Positions 1-6,054 of a DNA stretch of 38,913 nt are shown one piece after another. The position numbers were made by a program, and so were the translations under genes. Numbering within the stretch: the stretch's first letter is position 1; each line of letters opens with the position of its first letter. The notes below the pieces were generated by a model, which worked only from the letters and a program-made list of their open reading frames with translations, was not told the DNA's origin and made no database searches. This DNA comes from a virus: the IMG/VR virus record IMGVR_UViG_3300005441_000015, positions 1 to 38,913 of that record; one strand, 5' to 3'.

Positions 1-86
1 GAATGTAATTTATTCAAATTTTCTGTTGATTCTAGGTTTTCCCTTTCGAGAAATTCCCAGACGCTGATATGTTTTAGTGCAGACAT
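1..86 (-). CDS. Small ORF cut by the window start, first gene of the leftward recombination operon
   Basis: The ATG at 86 follows a GGAGATTCA ribosome-binding site, and 28 codons stay open to the window edge (begins MSALKHISVWEFLEREN). I do not recognise the peptide. If the sequence is circular, it continues into 38913 and ends after two more codons with TAA at 38909-38907, just ahead of the ribosome-binding site of the gene at 38896. That gives a 30-residue product. It would be the first cistron transcribed from the leftward promoter at 165-194. The circular joining is an inference. Confidence 0.5.
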   Translation of the reverse strand, partial: MSALKHISVWEFLERENLESTENLNKLH

Positions 87-124
87 TGAATCTCCATTCT
101 TGTCTATTTTCTAGGTTAAGACCG

Positions 125-153
125 CCTCCTGTGTAGTTGCAGGAGGTTTTTTT
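125..153 (+). terminator. Rho-independent terminator for rightward transcripts
   Basis: Stem CCTCCTG (125-131) pairs with CAGGAGG (140-146) around an 8-nt loop and is followed by seven T. On the plus strand this is a classic intrinsic terminator just upstream of the rightward promoter. It would stop read-through from beyond the window edge. On the minus strand the U-tract would precede the stem, so there it is only a hairpin in the 5' leader of the recombination operon. Confidence 0.75.
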
Positions 154-164
154 ATTCGTTTACG

Positions 165-194
165 AGTATACGAATTTGACTAAATTTAAGTCAA
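165..194 (-). promoter_or_regulatory. Leftward sigma70-type promoter for the recombination operon
   Basis: On the minus strand TTGACT (complement of 189-194) is 18 nt from TATACT (complement of 165-170). Both hexamers are 5/6 matches to consensus. The -35 box is the right arm of the palindrome at 176-194. It would drive the ORF at 86 and, across the junction, the small ORF, bet and the exonuclease. Confidence 0.6.
176..194. promoter_or_regulatory. Palindromic operator shared by both divergent promoters
   Basis: TTGACTAAATTTAAGTCAA is a 19-bp dyad with six perfect pairs in each arm and one mismatch pair inside. Each arm is the -35 box of one of the two divergent promoters, so a dimer bound here would block both. 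The adjacent 62-residue HTH protein is the obvious candidate ligand; that link is an inference. Confidence 0.6.
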
Positions 195-204
195 CATATA
201 CAAT
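176..204 (+). promoter_or_regulatory. Rightward sigma70-type promoter for the regulator and early genes
   Basis: TTGACT (176-181), a 17-nt spacer and TACAAT (199-204) give two 5/6 matches at ideal spacing. The predicted start is near 211, about 17 nt before the regulator's ATG at 228. The -35 box is the left arm of the palindrome. Confidence 0.75.
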
Positions 205-227
205 GAAGGATATGTACAAAGGAATTT

Positions 228-416
228 ATGAAGCTAAAAGAGTATTTTGCCAAACATACTGTCAACAAGACCAAATGGTGTGCCAAACACAACATCTCGC
301 GTGCCACCATCAATAATATATTGGGTGGAAAGAAGACGACCTTAGAGATGGCTGTTAAAATCTATAAGGCGACCAATAGAGAGGTCACCCCTATGGAATT
401 AGGTGTCTTGCCCTAG
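228..416 (+). CDS. Small XRE/Cro-like HTH regulator
   Basis: This 62-residue protein is almost entirely one helix-turn-helix domain. Residues about 14-28 (TKWCAKHNISRATINN) fit the paired helices, and the following LGGKKTTLEMAVKIYKAT matches the helix that follows the recognition helix in Cro/CI-type domains. There is no dimerisation or RecA-cleavage domain, so it resembles Cro or an antitoxin-type regulator more than a full CI repressor. The ATG follows AAGGAATTT, a good ribosome-binding site. It is the first gene of the rightward early operon and sits directly downstream of the palindromic operator, which suggests that it controls itself and the leftward operon. No other candidate repressor is visible in the window. 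Confidence 0.75.
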   Translation: MKLKEYFAKHTVNKTKWCAKHNISRATINNILGGKKTTLEMAVKIYKATNREVTPMELGVLP

Positions 417-459
417 ACAATATCTCTAGCCTCCTTTAAATAAAGATTTATGAGGCTAT

Positions 460-915
460 ATGTATCAGTTCTGGATCGACACTATTCCTGTATCTTGGTC
501 CGCTCCCATCAAGGGTAAGCATGGCTTCTTTGATAAGAAGTCTAAGCAAAAAGATCTTGTTCGTTATCAACTCAAAGCACTCTATAAAGATAAGCCCCTT
601 TCTGAGCCCGTTTCTTTAGAATTCACCTTCTATTTACCCATCCCTAAAAGTGCATCGAAAAAGAAAAAACAAATGATGCTCGATAATCTCATTTCACCCA
701 CTACCCCAGATACTACAAACATGCAAAAGCTCTATGAGGATTGCCTGCAAAACATCGTGATTGAAAATGACCGCTTGTCAAATAAAATCTCGTCGGTTAG
801 ATATTACTCAAATACGCCCGGAATTCTAATAACCGTTAGACCTTGGCGAGAAGAAAACCAACCAAAAAAGGAGATTTATGAACCAAGATCAACTCAAGCA
901 ACTCATCAACTTTGA
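460..915 (+). CDS. rusA: RusA-like Holliday junction resolvase
   Basis: This 151-residue protein fits the RusA endonuclease family, dimeric magnesium-dependent nucleases that cut four-way DNA junctions. The family signature is a proline/aspartate motif, a lysine and further acidic residues. It is seen at about residues 85-108 as PDTTNMQKLYEDCL and then IENDR. The N-terminal beta region (PVSWSAPIKGKHGF) and the LEFTFYLPIPKSASKKKK stretch are also typical. The last roughly 25 residues extend past the usual family end and overlap the next gene by 38 nt. The ATG follows GAGGCTAT. With Bet and YqaJ encoded elsewhere in the window, it probably resolves recombination or replication intermediates before packaging. 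Confidence 0.8.
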   Translation: MYQFWIDTIPVSWSAPIKGKHGFFDKKSKQKDLVRYQLKALYKDKPLSEPVSLEFTFYLPIPKSASKKKKQMMLDNLISPTTPDTTNMQKLYEDCLQNIVIENDRLSNKISSVRYYSNTPGILITVRPWREENQPKKEIYEPRSTQATHQL

Positions 916-1087
916 CTATCAACTTTCAACATTTGCTATTGGCATGCACCAATATCTTTTGCAAGTGAATGAAAAGGGCTCAAAACTTTCTGCTGATCTG
1001 ATCGACTTCTCTGAAAGATTTGGAGATTTCGTTCATGCAGCACGTAAAGAAGGTTTTACTGCTGTTCCTATTGAAGAGGTAAAGTAA
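878..1087 (+). CDS. Small hypothetical protein
   Basis: A 69-residue, probably helical, soluble protein with no family I recognise. The ATG follows a strong AAGGAG site and lies 38 nt inside the end of the RusA gene. The stop overlaps the start of the next gene (TAATG), so translation is probably coupled. It is reliable as a gene because of the ribosome-binding site and tight packing. Confidence 0.65.
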   Translation: MNQDQLKQLINFDYQLSTFAIGMHQYLLQVNEKGSKLSADLIDFSERFGDFVHAARKEGFTAVPIEEVK

Positions 1088-1251
1088 TGGCTAAAGGTAA
1101 AGTTAAAATTGAAAAAGTGATGAAGGAGTTCAAAAATGGAACACTTCATTCCGGTTCAAAGAAAGGACCGGTAGTCACTAGCCGGAAACAGGGGCTTGCA
1201 ATTGCCTTAAGTGAAGCGCGAAAAAAAGGCGCAAAGATTCCTAAAAAATAA
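1087..1251 (+). CDS. DUF6496-like small basic protein
   Basis: A 54-residue basic protein. The pattern VMKEFKNGTLHSGSKKGP followed by V-x-S-R-K-Q-G-L-A-I-A-L-S-E-A-R-K-K is what I know as the DUF6496 signature, common in phages and some bacteria. Its function is unknown; the charge suggests nucleic-acid binding. The start overlaps the preceding stop (TAATG), so it belongs to the same early operon. Confidence 0.75.
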   Translation: MAKGKVKIEKVMKEFKNGTLHSGSKKGPVVTSRKQGLAIALSEARKKGAKIPKK

Positions 1252-1336
1252 TAATATCTTTTAAGGCCACGTTAAGACTTGGCCAAAAAAAGAGCATATT
1301 TAGATAGATTTAAACTTTAAACTATACGTTTGAACA

Positions 1337-1372
1337 GAGTTGGATAGATTTAGCGTCTATTGCGCACAACTC
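1337..1372 (+). other. Stem-loop in the intergenic gap 1252-1406
   Basis: GAGTTG (1337-1342) pairs perfectly with CAACTC (1367-1372). Inside, ATAGA (1344-1348) pairs with TCTAT (1356-1360) around a 7-nt loop. There is no T-run, so it is not a simple terminator. It lies about 35 nt before a possible leader peptide and may be an RNA processing or translational control element. A further inverted repeat, GGCCA/TGGCC, lies just upstream at about 1266-1286. Confidence 0.4.
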
Positions 1373-1406
1373 AAGGGCTATTATCAGACCATCATGAAGG
1401 TGCCTT

Positions 1407-1451
1407 ATGAAACCTGAAATGTGGAAAGGAACCCAGGAAGAAAAATGTTAA
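1407..1451 (+). CDS. Possible 14-residue leader peptide
   Basis: The ATG at 1407 is preceded by AAGGTGCCTT. It opens 14 codons (MKPEMWKGTQEEKC) and stops at TAA overlapping the start ATG of the next gene. The arrangement suits translational coupling, but a peptide this short cannot be confirmed from sequence alone. Confidence 0.3.
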   Translation: MKPEMWKGTQEEKC

Positions 1452-1690
1452 AACCCAATGAAAACCATCTTTTATATTTAATAGGGATTACAGAAATTTA
1501 TAAAAATGAACTCATGTGGTTACAGAATCCCATCCGTGACGCAATGCAAGAAATAAATATGTGGAGAGCACGTTTCATTCGAGAAAATCCTCAATATGAA
1601 CCGGGATATCTTCATTCTTTGCTAAATTCAAGATTTATTTGTGACACCACACCCGAAGAATTTTTCCAAAAGATAAAGGAGCAAAAATGA
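1445..1690 (+). CDS. Hypothetical protein
   Basis: An 81-residue protein begins MLKPNENHLLYLIGITEIY; no family recognised. I chose the ATG at 1445 because AGGAAG sits just upstream. The longer in-frame start at 1421 has no such site. Its stop overlaps the start of the GroES-like gene in an ATGA, so the two are translationally coupled. Confidence 0.6.
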   Translation: MLKPNENHLLYLIGITEIYKNELMWLQNPIRDAMQEINMWRARFIRENPQYEPGYLHSLLNSRFICDTTPEEFFQKIKEQK

Positions 1691-1953
1691 GCCTTCAACC
1701 TATAGGACCAAGACTAGTAGTTCAATATAAAAAAATAGAGCAAAAGAAAGGGGCATTAATATTGCCGACTGAAGAAGCTCCACAATTCGCTACTGTGATT
1801 CAAATTGGCGAAAACAATTTAGACCTTCTTGAAGGAGATCTGGTTGCTCTAAATAGACATGCAGGTGTCGCTTTCAAAATTGAAGGTGAAGTTTACCTGG
1901 TTGTTGATGAAAAGGACGTAATTGCAATTATGGAGACCCACAATGAGACTTAA
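1687..1953 (+). CDS. GroES-like co-chaperonin (Cpn10)
   Basis: This 88-residue protein follows the Cpn10 pattern: N-terminal PIGPRLVVQYKKIE, a mobile-loop region KKGALILPTEEAP with the hydrophobic LIL that docks on GroEL, and a C-terminal strand set HAGVAFKIEGEVYLVVDEKDVIAIME. Host GroES caps the GroEL folding chamber; phage versions such as T4 gp31 help fold capsid proteins. Relative to bacterial GroES it is short in the middle: GENNLDLLEGD replaces the longer segment forming the roof hairpin, as in T4 gp31. AAGGAG precedes the ATG, which overlaps the previous stop. Acting on the phage capsid or fibres is inferred. Confidence 0.85.
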   Translation: MSLQPIGPRLVVQYKKIEQKKGALILPTEEAPQFATVIQIGENNLDLLEGDLVALNRHAGVAFKIEGEVYLVVDEKDVIAIMETHNET

Positions 1954-2119
1954 ATTTATCGATACCACACAAATTCATGCTCAATTCGAAAACCCTGCTG
2001 AAATGAAAAGCAGAGCACAACAAATTTCAAAAATAGCATCAAATGTAATTCGGAAATTGGAAGAACCCAAACTTTTTCGAAGACTTAAAGAAAGGGTCTT
2101 GGATATTTGGAAAGTTTAG
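1943..2119 (+). CDS. Small hypothetical protein
   Basis: A 58-residue basic, helical protein beginning MRLKFIDTTQIHAQFENP, not recognised. The ATG at 1943 is preferred over an in-frame ATG at 1922 because GGAG lies 8-9 nt upstream. It overlaps the end of the co-chaperonin gene by 11 nt in another frame. It is the last gene before a 64-nt gap. Confidence 0.5.
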   Translation: MRLKFIDTTQIHAQFENPAEMKSRAQQISKIASNVIRKLEEPKLFRRLKERVLDIWKV

Positions 2120-2183
2120 AATTCTTTAAAAATATAGACATAAAAATTATTTTAGTGTTACACCTGGTCATATAGGAGAATCT

Positions 2184-2411
2184 ATGCCAAAAAGAGATAA
2201 ATTAGGCCGTTTTGCTAAAAAGAAAGTTGTCAAAAAGAAAGCTAAAGTTGCTAAGAAATTAGCTAAAAAAGCTGCTCCAAAAGTAGTCAAGAAAGTCACA
2301 GTTCAAAAGCCTCGAAAAGTTCCAATTCCAAAACTTAGCGACTATACGCTATATGATCTTCAAGATATGATCCAAGCTGAAGTCATGTTCCAAATGAAGG
2401 AAATTTGGTAA
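2184..2411 (+). CDS. Lysine-rich, histone H1-like small protein
   Basis: A 75-residue protein in two parts. Residues 1-45 are Lys/Ala/Val/Pro-rich with repeated KKxAKK and AAPKVVKK units, like histone H1 tails or chlamydial Hc1/Hc2. Residues 46-75 (PIPKLSDYTLYDLQDM onward) are acidic to neutral. The start MPKRDKLGRF is common among small phage basic proteins. DNA binding is likely from charge; a role in packaging or genome condensation is a guess. TAGGAG precedes the ATG, and the next gene starts on the base after its stop. Confidence 0.6.
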   Translation: MPKRDKLGRFAKKKVVKKKAKVAKKLAKKAAPKVVKKVTVQKPRKVPIPKLSDYTLYDLQDMIQAEVMFQMKEIW

Positions 2412-2672
2412 ATGCCTACAAAGGATCCGATTGCTTTTGCTTATGAAGTCATTTTGAAAAGGAATTTAAAAGACTATGAGCAGAAATTAGCATATTTCGA
2501 ATCCTATTTGGAAGAAAGACTGATAGCATTTCAAAGTGAATGTCAAAACAAGATCGACGCAACCACATTCTATTTAGAGGGTGAATTCTTAAAACGGATG
2601 GCAGCCTTAGAATATAATGTTGAAAAGCAATGTGAAAAGCGGAAGCGTCTATTTCCGAAATGGTGGAAATAA
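2412..2672 (+). CDS. Hypothetical coiled-coil protein
   Basis: An 86-residue, charged, probably all-helical protein ending in a basic tail (KRKRLFPKWWK). It starts on the base after the previous stop, and its own stop overlaps the start of the small terminase. No family recognised. The position suggests an accessory packaging factor, but nothing in the sequence proves it. Confidence 0.55.
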   Translation: MPTKDPIAFAYEVILKRNLKDYEQKLAYFESYLEERLIAFQSECQNKIDATTFYLEGEFLKRMAALEYNVEKQCEKRKRLFPKWWK

Positions 2673-3085
2673 TGGCTGGTGCACCTAAAGGAAATAAGAA
2701 TGGAATCAAATTGAAAACGCCAGAACTTCGTAAAGAAGCCTATCGTCAATATTGTGAATTCATTGCGACAGGACATTCAAAAGAAGAGTGGTGTTTTGAA
2801 CATCCCGAAATTACTTTGACGCATAAAACTATGGAGAAATACATCCATAATGACCCAATTGAATTTCCTCCTATACACAAGGAAATAGCTGAGTCGAAAT
2901 CTTATCAGCATTGGTGTGAATTAGGTAAGAAAATGATGCTAGGCCAAATTGAGAAAAGTCAGCCAGCTATATTTCAAATGTTCATGCGAAATAAATTCGG
3001 ATGGGATAAAGAAGATGCTACAGAAGTTGCAGAATGCGCAGCTGATATCATTTTAAATTCAATTCGAAAAGGTAAAGCAATTTAA
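2672..3085 (+). CDS. terS: Terminase small subunit (probable)
   Basis: This 137-residue protein begins MAGAPKGNKNG and has an N-terminal helical, HTH-like region (RKEAYRQYCEFIATGHSKEEW). Its C-terminal segment PAIFQMFMRNKFGWDKEDATE matches the pattern of small terminases, where an 'A-x-F-x-x-x-N-x-x-G-W-x-D' block precedes the tail. Small terminase binds the packaging site and loads the large subunit. The ATG at 2672 overlaps the preceding TAA; I preferred it to 2660. It lies about 260 nt before terL, the usual order. Confidence 0.75.
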   Translation: MAGAPKGNKNGIKLKTPELRKEAYRQYCEFIATGHSKEEWCFEHPEITLTHKTMEKYIHNDPIEFPPIHKEIAESKSYQHWCELGKKMMLGQIEKSQPAIFQMFMRNKFGWDKEDATEVAECAADIILNSIRKGKAI

Positions 3086-3166
3086 ATGAAATCGAAATGG
3101 AGTGACATCTCACTTGGTCAAGAAATAATACCATTGAATAGCGTAAAGAAGAAGAGTTATGAATGA
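3086..3166 (+). CDS. Possible 26-residue ORF
   Basis: The ATG directly follows the terS stop. The peptide begins MKSKWSDISLGQEIIPLNS and ends just inside the next gene. It fills the terS-to-zinc-protein gap with coupled spacing, but there is no clear ribosome-binding site. Confidence 0.3.
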   Translation: MKSKWSDISLGQEIIPLNSVKKKSYE

Positions 3167-3360
3167 ATGGAACCGCTCAATGCGAAACATGTGGTCTCGA
3201 TTGGTTAGATTGTGAATCGTTACTCGGCGAAAGGTGTTGGAGATGTCTTTCTCGTCATTTCAACTCCACGTATGTCCCTTCTGTATATATAAACCATCCT
3301 ACTAAATTAGCTCTCTGGAAAGAAAACTTCAAAAAGGAATTAGATGAGCGCACTCTCTGA
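3163..3360 (+). CDS. Small zinc-ribbon protein
   Basis: A 65-residue protein with cysteines at positions 7, 10, 25 and 28 (CETC and CWRC) plus one at 17, the spacing of a zinc knuckle or ribbon. It probably binds zinc and perhaps DNA or a protein partner. It ends inside terL (17-nt overlap), so translation is probably coupled to the large terminase. Function unknown. Confidence 0.6.
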   Translation: MNGTAQCETCGLDWLDCESLLGERCWRCLSRHFNSTYVPSVYINHPTKLALWKENFKKELDERTL

Positions 3361-4651
3361 TTTCTTCTCTGAAAAGCAGCTTCTTTCAATTCGCGAATCC
3401 AACCTATCAATTAATATCTGGGAAGGATCGATTCGTTCTGGTAAAACACATGCTTCACTATGGAGGTTTGTTGATGAAGCGTCTCGCGGTCCTAATGGGG
3501 ATTTTGCTATTGTTACTCGTACTTATGACAGCTTTGAGCGCAATATTCTCCCTGAACTTCAGAAAATCATGGGAAACCATGTGCGGTATTTCAGAGGTAA
3601 ACGCCAGCTCTATATTAAGAATAGAAAGTGCCATGTAATCACTGCTGATGATGCTTCGGCTGAAGCTAAGATTAGAGGTTGTACCTTAGCCGGCGCTTAT
3701 GTCGACGAAGTCACAATCATCCCTGAAAACGTCTTTATCATGTTAATCGGACGTCTATCTATTGAAGGTTCTAAACTCTTTGGCACGACTAACCCAGATT
3801 CTCCTTATCATTGGTTCAAGATATGGATGGAAAACAACCCTGATCTTATAGCTTTTAAGTTCATCATGGATGACAACCCCTCGATGTCTCAAGAGAGAAA
3901 AGATTTCTATAAGCGTCAATTTAAGGGATTATGGTATCAAAGATTTATAGAAGGACGCTGGGTTCAAGCGGAAGGAGCGATCTATGATTTTTTCGATGAG
4001 AAGCTGCATGTTATTGATTTTCCTTTGTCTAGTGCCACTAGCTATGTGGTTGGTATTGATTATGGGACTACTAATCCTTGTGCATTCGTTCTGGTCGGCA
4101 TAAATAAACATCGATATCCTAATATTTGGGTGGAAGATGAATACTATTATAACTCACGGGTCACTCAAAGGCAAAAGACTGATGCTGAATATGCTGAAGA
4201 TCTCAAAACCTTTATCGAAAATAGAGGCGTTACGGCGATCTATCTCGATCCTTCGGCTGCGTCTTTTCGTGCAGAACTGATTAGAGCTGGCGTTGATAAT
4301 CTAATTGATGCTGAAAACGATGTGATTGATGGCATACGGTTTGTTGCTAAGCTTCTAAATCAAGGAACATTTAAAGTCTGCCGGAAATGCAGGAATCTAA
4401 TAGCTGAGTTTCAGTCTTATGTATGGGATGAGAAGAGCTTAAAGTCTGGGATTGATAAGCCTAAGAAAGAGAATGATCACGCCCTTGACAGTCTACGCTA
4501 CGCGCTTTATTCCCACTTCTTTTTATCAGAACAAGGCGGCTTAACTGCCAAAGACCTAGATCGAAACTTTAATCAGGCAAATGGGATTCAAGACGATCTT
4601 CCTGCCTTCTTTCAGCAGCCAAATCAGGGTCATCCTTTACCAAGATTTTAA
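3344..4651 (+). CDS. terL: Terminase large subunit
   Basis: This 435-residue protein is a two-domain packaging motor of the Terminase_3/PBSX type. The ATPase domain has Walker A GSIRSGKT (about residues 27-34), Walker B GAYVDEV (about 116-122) and coupling motif GTTNPDS. The C-terminal RNase H-fold nuclease shows GIDYGTTNP (about 238), YLDPSA and NDHALDSLRYAL, which carry the acidic metal ligands. It drives DNA into the prohead and cuts the concatemer. The ATG follows AAAGGAATTAG. Its stop abuts the stop of the leftward gene at 4652 with no terminator between. Confidence 0.95.
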   Translation: MSALSDFFSEKQLLSIRESNLSINIWEGSIRSGKTHASLWRFVDEASRGPNGDFAIVTRTYDSFERNILPELQKIMGNHVRYFRGKRQLYIKNRKCHVITADDASAEAKIRGCTLAGAYVDEVTIIPENVFIMLIGRLSIEGSKLFGTTNPDSPYHWFKIWMENNPDLIAFKFIMDDNPSMSQERKDFYKRQFKGLWYQRFIEGRWVQAEGAIYDFFDEKLHVIDFPLSSATSYVVGIDYGTTNPCAFVLVGINKHRYPNIWVEDEYYYNSRVTQRQKTDAEYAEDLKTFIENRGVTAIYLDPSAASFRAELIRAGVDNLIDAENDVIDGIRFVAKLLNQGTFKVCRKCRNLIAEFQSYVWDEKSLKSGIDKPKKENDHALDSLRYALYSHFFLSEQGGLTAKDLDRNFNQANGIQDDLPAFFQQPNQGHPLPRF

Positions 4652-4870
4652 CTACTTCCCTTTCATCTTCTTCAAAACATCTTCGATTTTAGTAAGACTT
4701 GCCAAATGACTGGTCGACGAGTGAGTCGAGCGCACTAATATCATAGCGAGCAAACTAGCGATTAGGATAAGGAGTAAAACGATGACGATGAGCATTATTG
4801 AACCTTGTAAAAGAGCCCCTACTTCCATTTCGGGGCCCAAACCGACAGATTTATTGCGATCGTAAACCAA
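4652..4870 (-). CDS. Single-pass membrane protein, possibly frameshifted
   Basis: With a TTG start this is a 72-residue protein. It has one strongly hydrophobic helix at about residues 24-46 (MLIVIVLLLILIASLLAMIL) and a short charged tail, VEDVLKKMKG-like (IEDVLKKMKGK). The size and topology would suit a holin or inner-membrane accessory protein, but no family is recognised. There is no ribosome-binding site at the TTG. The preceding gene's stop overlaps an ATG at 4904 that opens a different frame across a run of seven A, so the true product may need a +1 frameshift or the base run may be wrong. It is the last gene of the leftward block. Confidence 0.5.
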   Translation of the reverse strand: MVYDRNKSVGLGPEMEVGALLQGSIMLIVIVLLLILIASLLAMILVRSTHSSTSHLASLTKIEDVLKKMKGK

Positions 4871-4904
4871 ATTTTTTTGTTGGTTTAAGATACGTAGGCA
4901 TCAT
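4851..4904 (-). CDS. 17-residue ORF before the membrane protein, possible frameshift partner
   Basis: The ATG at 4904 overlaps the stop of the upstream gene as ATGA, the coupling seen throughout this block. The peptide reads MMPTYLKPTKKFGLRSQ and crosses a seven-A tract. Skipping one A would continue in frame into the membrane protein at 4652-4870. Confidence 0.35.
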   Translation of the reverse strand: MMPTYLKPTKKFGLRSQ

Positions 4905-5134
4905 CTCTGATTAGCCTTTTTTTTGTCTAGTCTCTCTAAAAAATCTTTAGCTTTCATGCAGTCATCTTTATCCCCTTTGAAAATAATAAAGGAGATGTTC
5001 TTCTTTATGTCACCACCGGCAACTATCGCTCTATCTGTCTCAGCGGGAGTATCGGCATTTTTGTCCCACCAATCGTAGTATTTGATGATTAAATTTATGA
5101 GATCTTGAAACTTTTTATCTTTGCCGAGTTTCAT
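4901..5134 (-). CDS. Hypothetical protein
   Basis: A 77-residue charged soluble protein beginning MKLGKDKKFQDLINLIIKYY, not recognised. It lies 10 nt after the phosphoesterase stop, without a strong ribosome-binding site, so it is probably translated by coupling. Its stop overlaps the next ATG. Confidence 0.55.
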   Translation of the reverse strand: MKLGKDKKFQDLINLIIKYYDWWDKNADTPAETDRAIVAGGDIKKNISFIIFKGDKDDCMKAKDFLERLDKKKANQR

Positions 5135-5144
5135 TTGGAATAAC

Positions 5145-5768
5145 TCACAAGATCACCCTTATCGGTTTATTGATTGGCTCGTAGCGTTCGTTGACGTGCG
5201 AGGCGTTCACCATCCATCCCCAATCTGTCTTCTTTCTTCCATAGCTTTCATGGATGTGGCCAAAAACATGTAGTTTTAGCTTAGATAATCTCAAAAGATT
5301 AACCATAAGATTTCCTGATCCCACATGAATAAAATGGTCGTGATAGTAAATATCATCCATAGTTCCGAATGGGGCGGTATGGGTCACCAATATATCAGTG
5401 TCTTCAGGTATTAAGTTAAACTTGACCGCCAGCTCCTGCTCACTATCCAATGTAAACGCCTTACATTTCGGATTCATCCCGGGGAAAGTCTTAGTCCAAG
5501 GAGATCCCCAGATTTTGAGACCTTCGAATTCGGTTCCGGAGTCGCAGAGATAGCCTTGGATGGCGGTGTTGAACTTCTCTAATCTGGTGTCATGATTGCC
5601 AGCTATAAATATCTTTTTAGTATATTCCTGTTTTCTCAGCCAATCTGTGAATTGATTAAACTCATATGGGGTATCACTCTTAGTCAAATCCCCCGCAACA
5701 ATCAAAAGATCACCCCCTTCTAATTCGGGATAATGACCATGAAGGTCGGAAACACAGTCTATGATCAT
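5145..5768 (-). CDS. Calcineurin-like metallophosphoesterase
   Basis: This 207-residue protein has all five metal-binding motifs of the family in order: SDLHG (residues 7-11), GDLT (about 26), GNHDTR (about 57), THTAPFG (about 130) and HVFGHIHESYG (about 168). These bind two metal ions and hydrolyse phosphomono- or diesters. The substrate cannot be read from the sequence; relatives act on proteins, nucleotides or nucleic acids, and phage lambda encodes one. AGGATTTGAA precedes the ATG, which overlaps the stop of the small zinc protein upstream. It is the only recognisable enzyme in the 4652-7843 block. Confidence 0.9.
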   Translation of the reverse strand: MIIDCVSDLHGHYPELEGGDLLIVAGDLTKSDTPYEFNQFTDWLRKQEYTKKIFIAGNHDTRLEKFNTAIQGYLCDSGTEFEGLKIWGSPWTKTFPGMNPKCKAFTLDSEQELAVKFNLIPEDTDILVTHTAPFGTMDDIYYHDHFIHVGSGNLMVNLLRLSKLKLHVFGHIHESYGRKKTDWGWMVNASHVNERYEPINKPIRVIL

Positions 5769-5932
5769 TTCAAATCCTGTGAAAGCTCATCCCAGCTAAA
5801 GTTCTTTCGACATTTAGGACATAGCACTAAATTATGCTCAGGAAGAATCAGCCACTCTCTTATCTGATTAGATGAGCTGTGGCATTCTTTAATCATGCAC
5901 TTAACTAAAACGTCTTGTTCTTGAAGTTTCAT
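5765..5932 (-). CDS. Small zinc-binding protein
   Basis: A 55-residue protein with CMIKECH near residue 12 and CPKCRKNF near residue 38. Two cysteine/histidine pairs about 25 apart suggest a zinc ribbon. GGAG precedes the ATG; the start and stop overlap the neighbouring genes by 4 nt each, so it is a well-supported operon member. Its function is unknown, perhaps nucleic-acid or protein binding. Confidence 0.65.
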   Translation of the reverse strand: MKLQEQDVLVKCMIKECHSSSNQIREWLILPEHNLVLCPKCRKNFSWDELSQDLK

Positions 5933-6054
5933 TGTCTCCAACCAATTAATATTTCTTTGATGTCTCTGATATCAGTCCAAGAATCCCAAATGAGAAACCA
6001 GGTCAACAGGAAGAAGAAAAGGATAGTGTAGAATTTAAGGGCAACCGTTTTCAA
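5929..6054 (-). CDS. 41-residue membrane protein with TTG start
   Basis: It begins at TTG 6054 after AAGGAATTGAA, overlapping the previous stop as TTGA, and ends overlapping the next ATG. Residues about 9-23 (YTILFFFLLTWFLIW) form one membrane helix; the rest is a short polar tail. The double overlap and ribosome-binding site support translation. A holin-like or membrane regulatory role is possible but unproven. Confidence 0.55.
   Translation of the reverse strand: MKTVALKFYTILFFFLLTWFLIWDSWTDIRDIKEILIGWRQ

Noticed and set aside
1261-1290. Intrinsic terminator at GGCCA...TGGCC
   Set aside because: The stem is flanked by T before and A after on the plus strand; no T-run follows on either strand in the right place.
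1300-1325. Third copy of the portal/fibre promoter element on the minus strand
   Set aside because: Similarity is partial with an insertion, no -35 at the right distance, and no leftward gene lies downstream.
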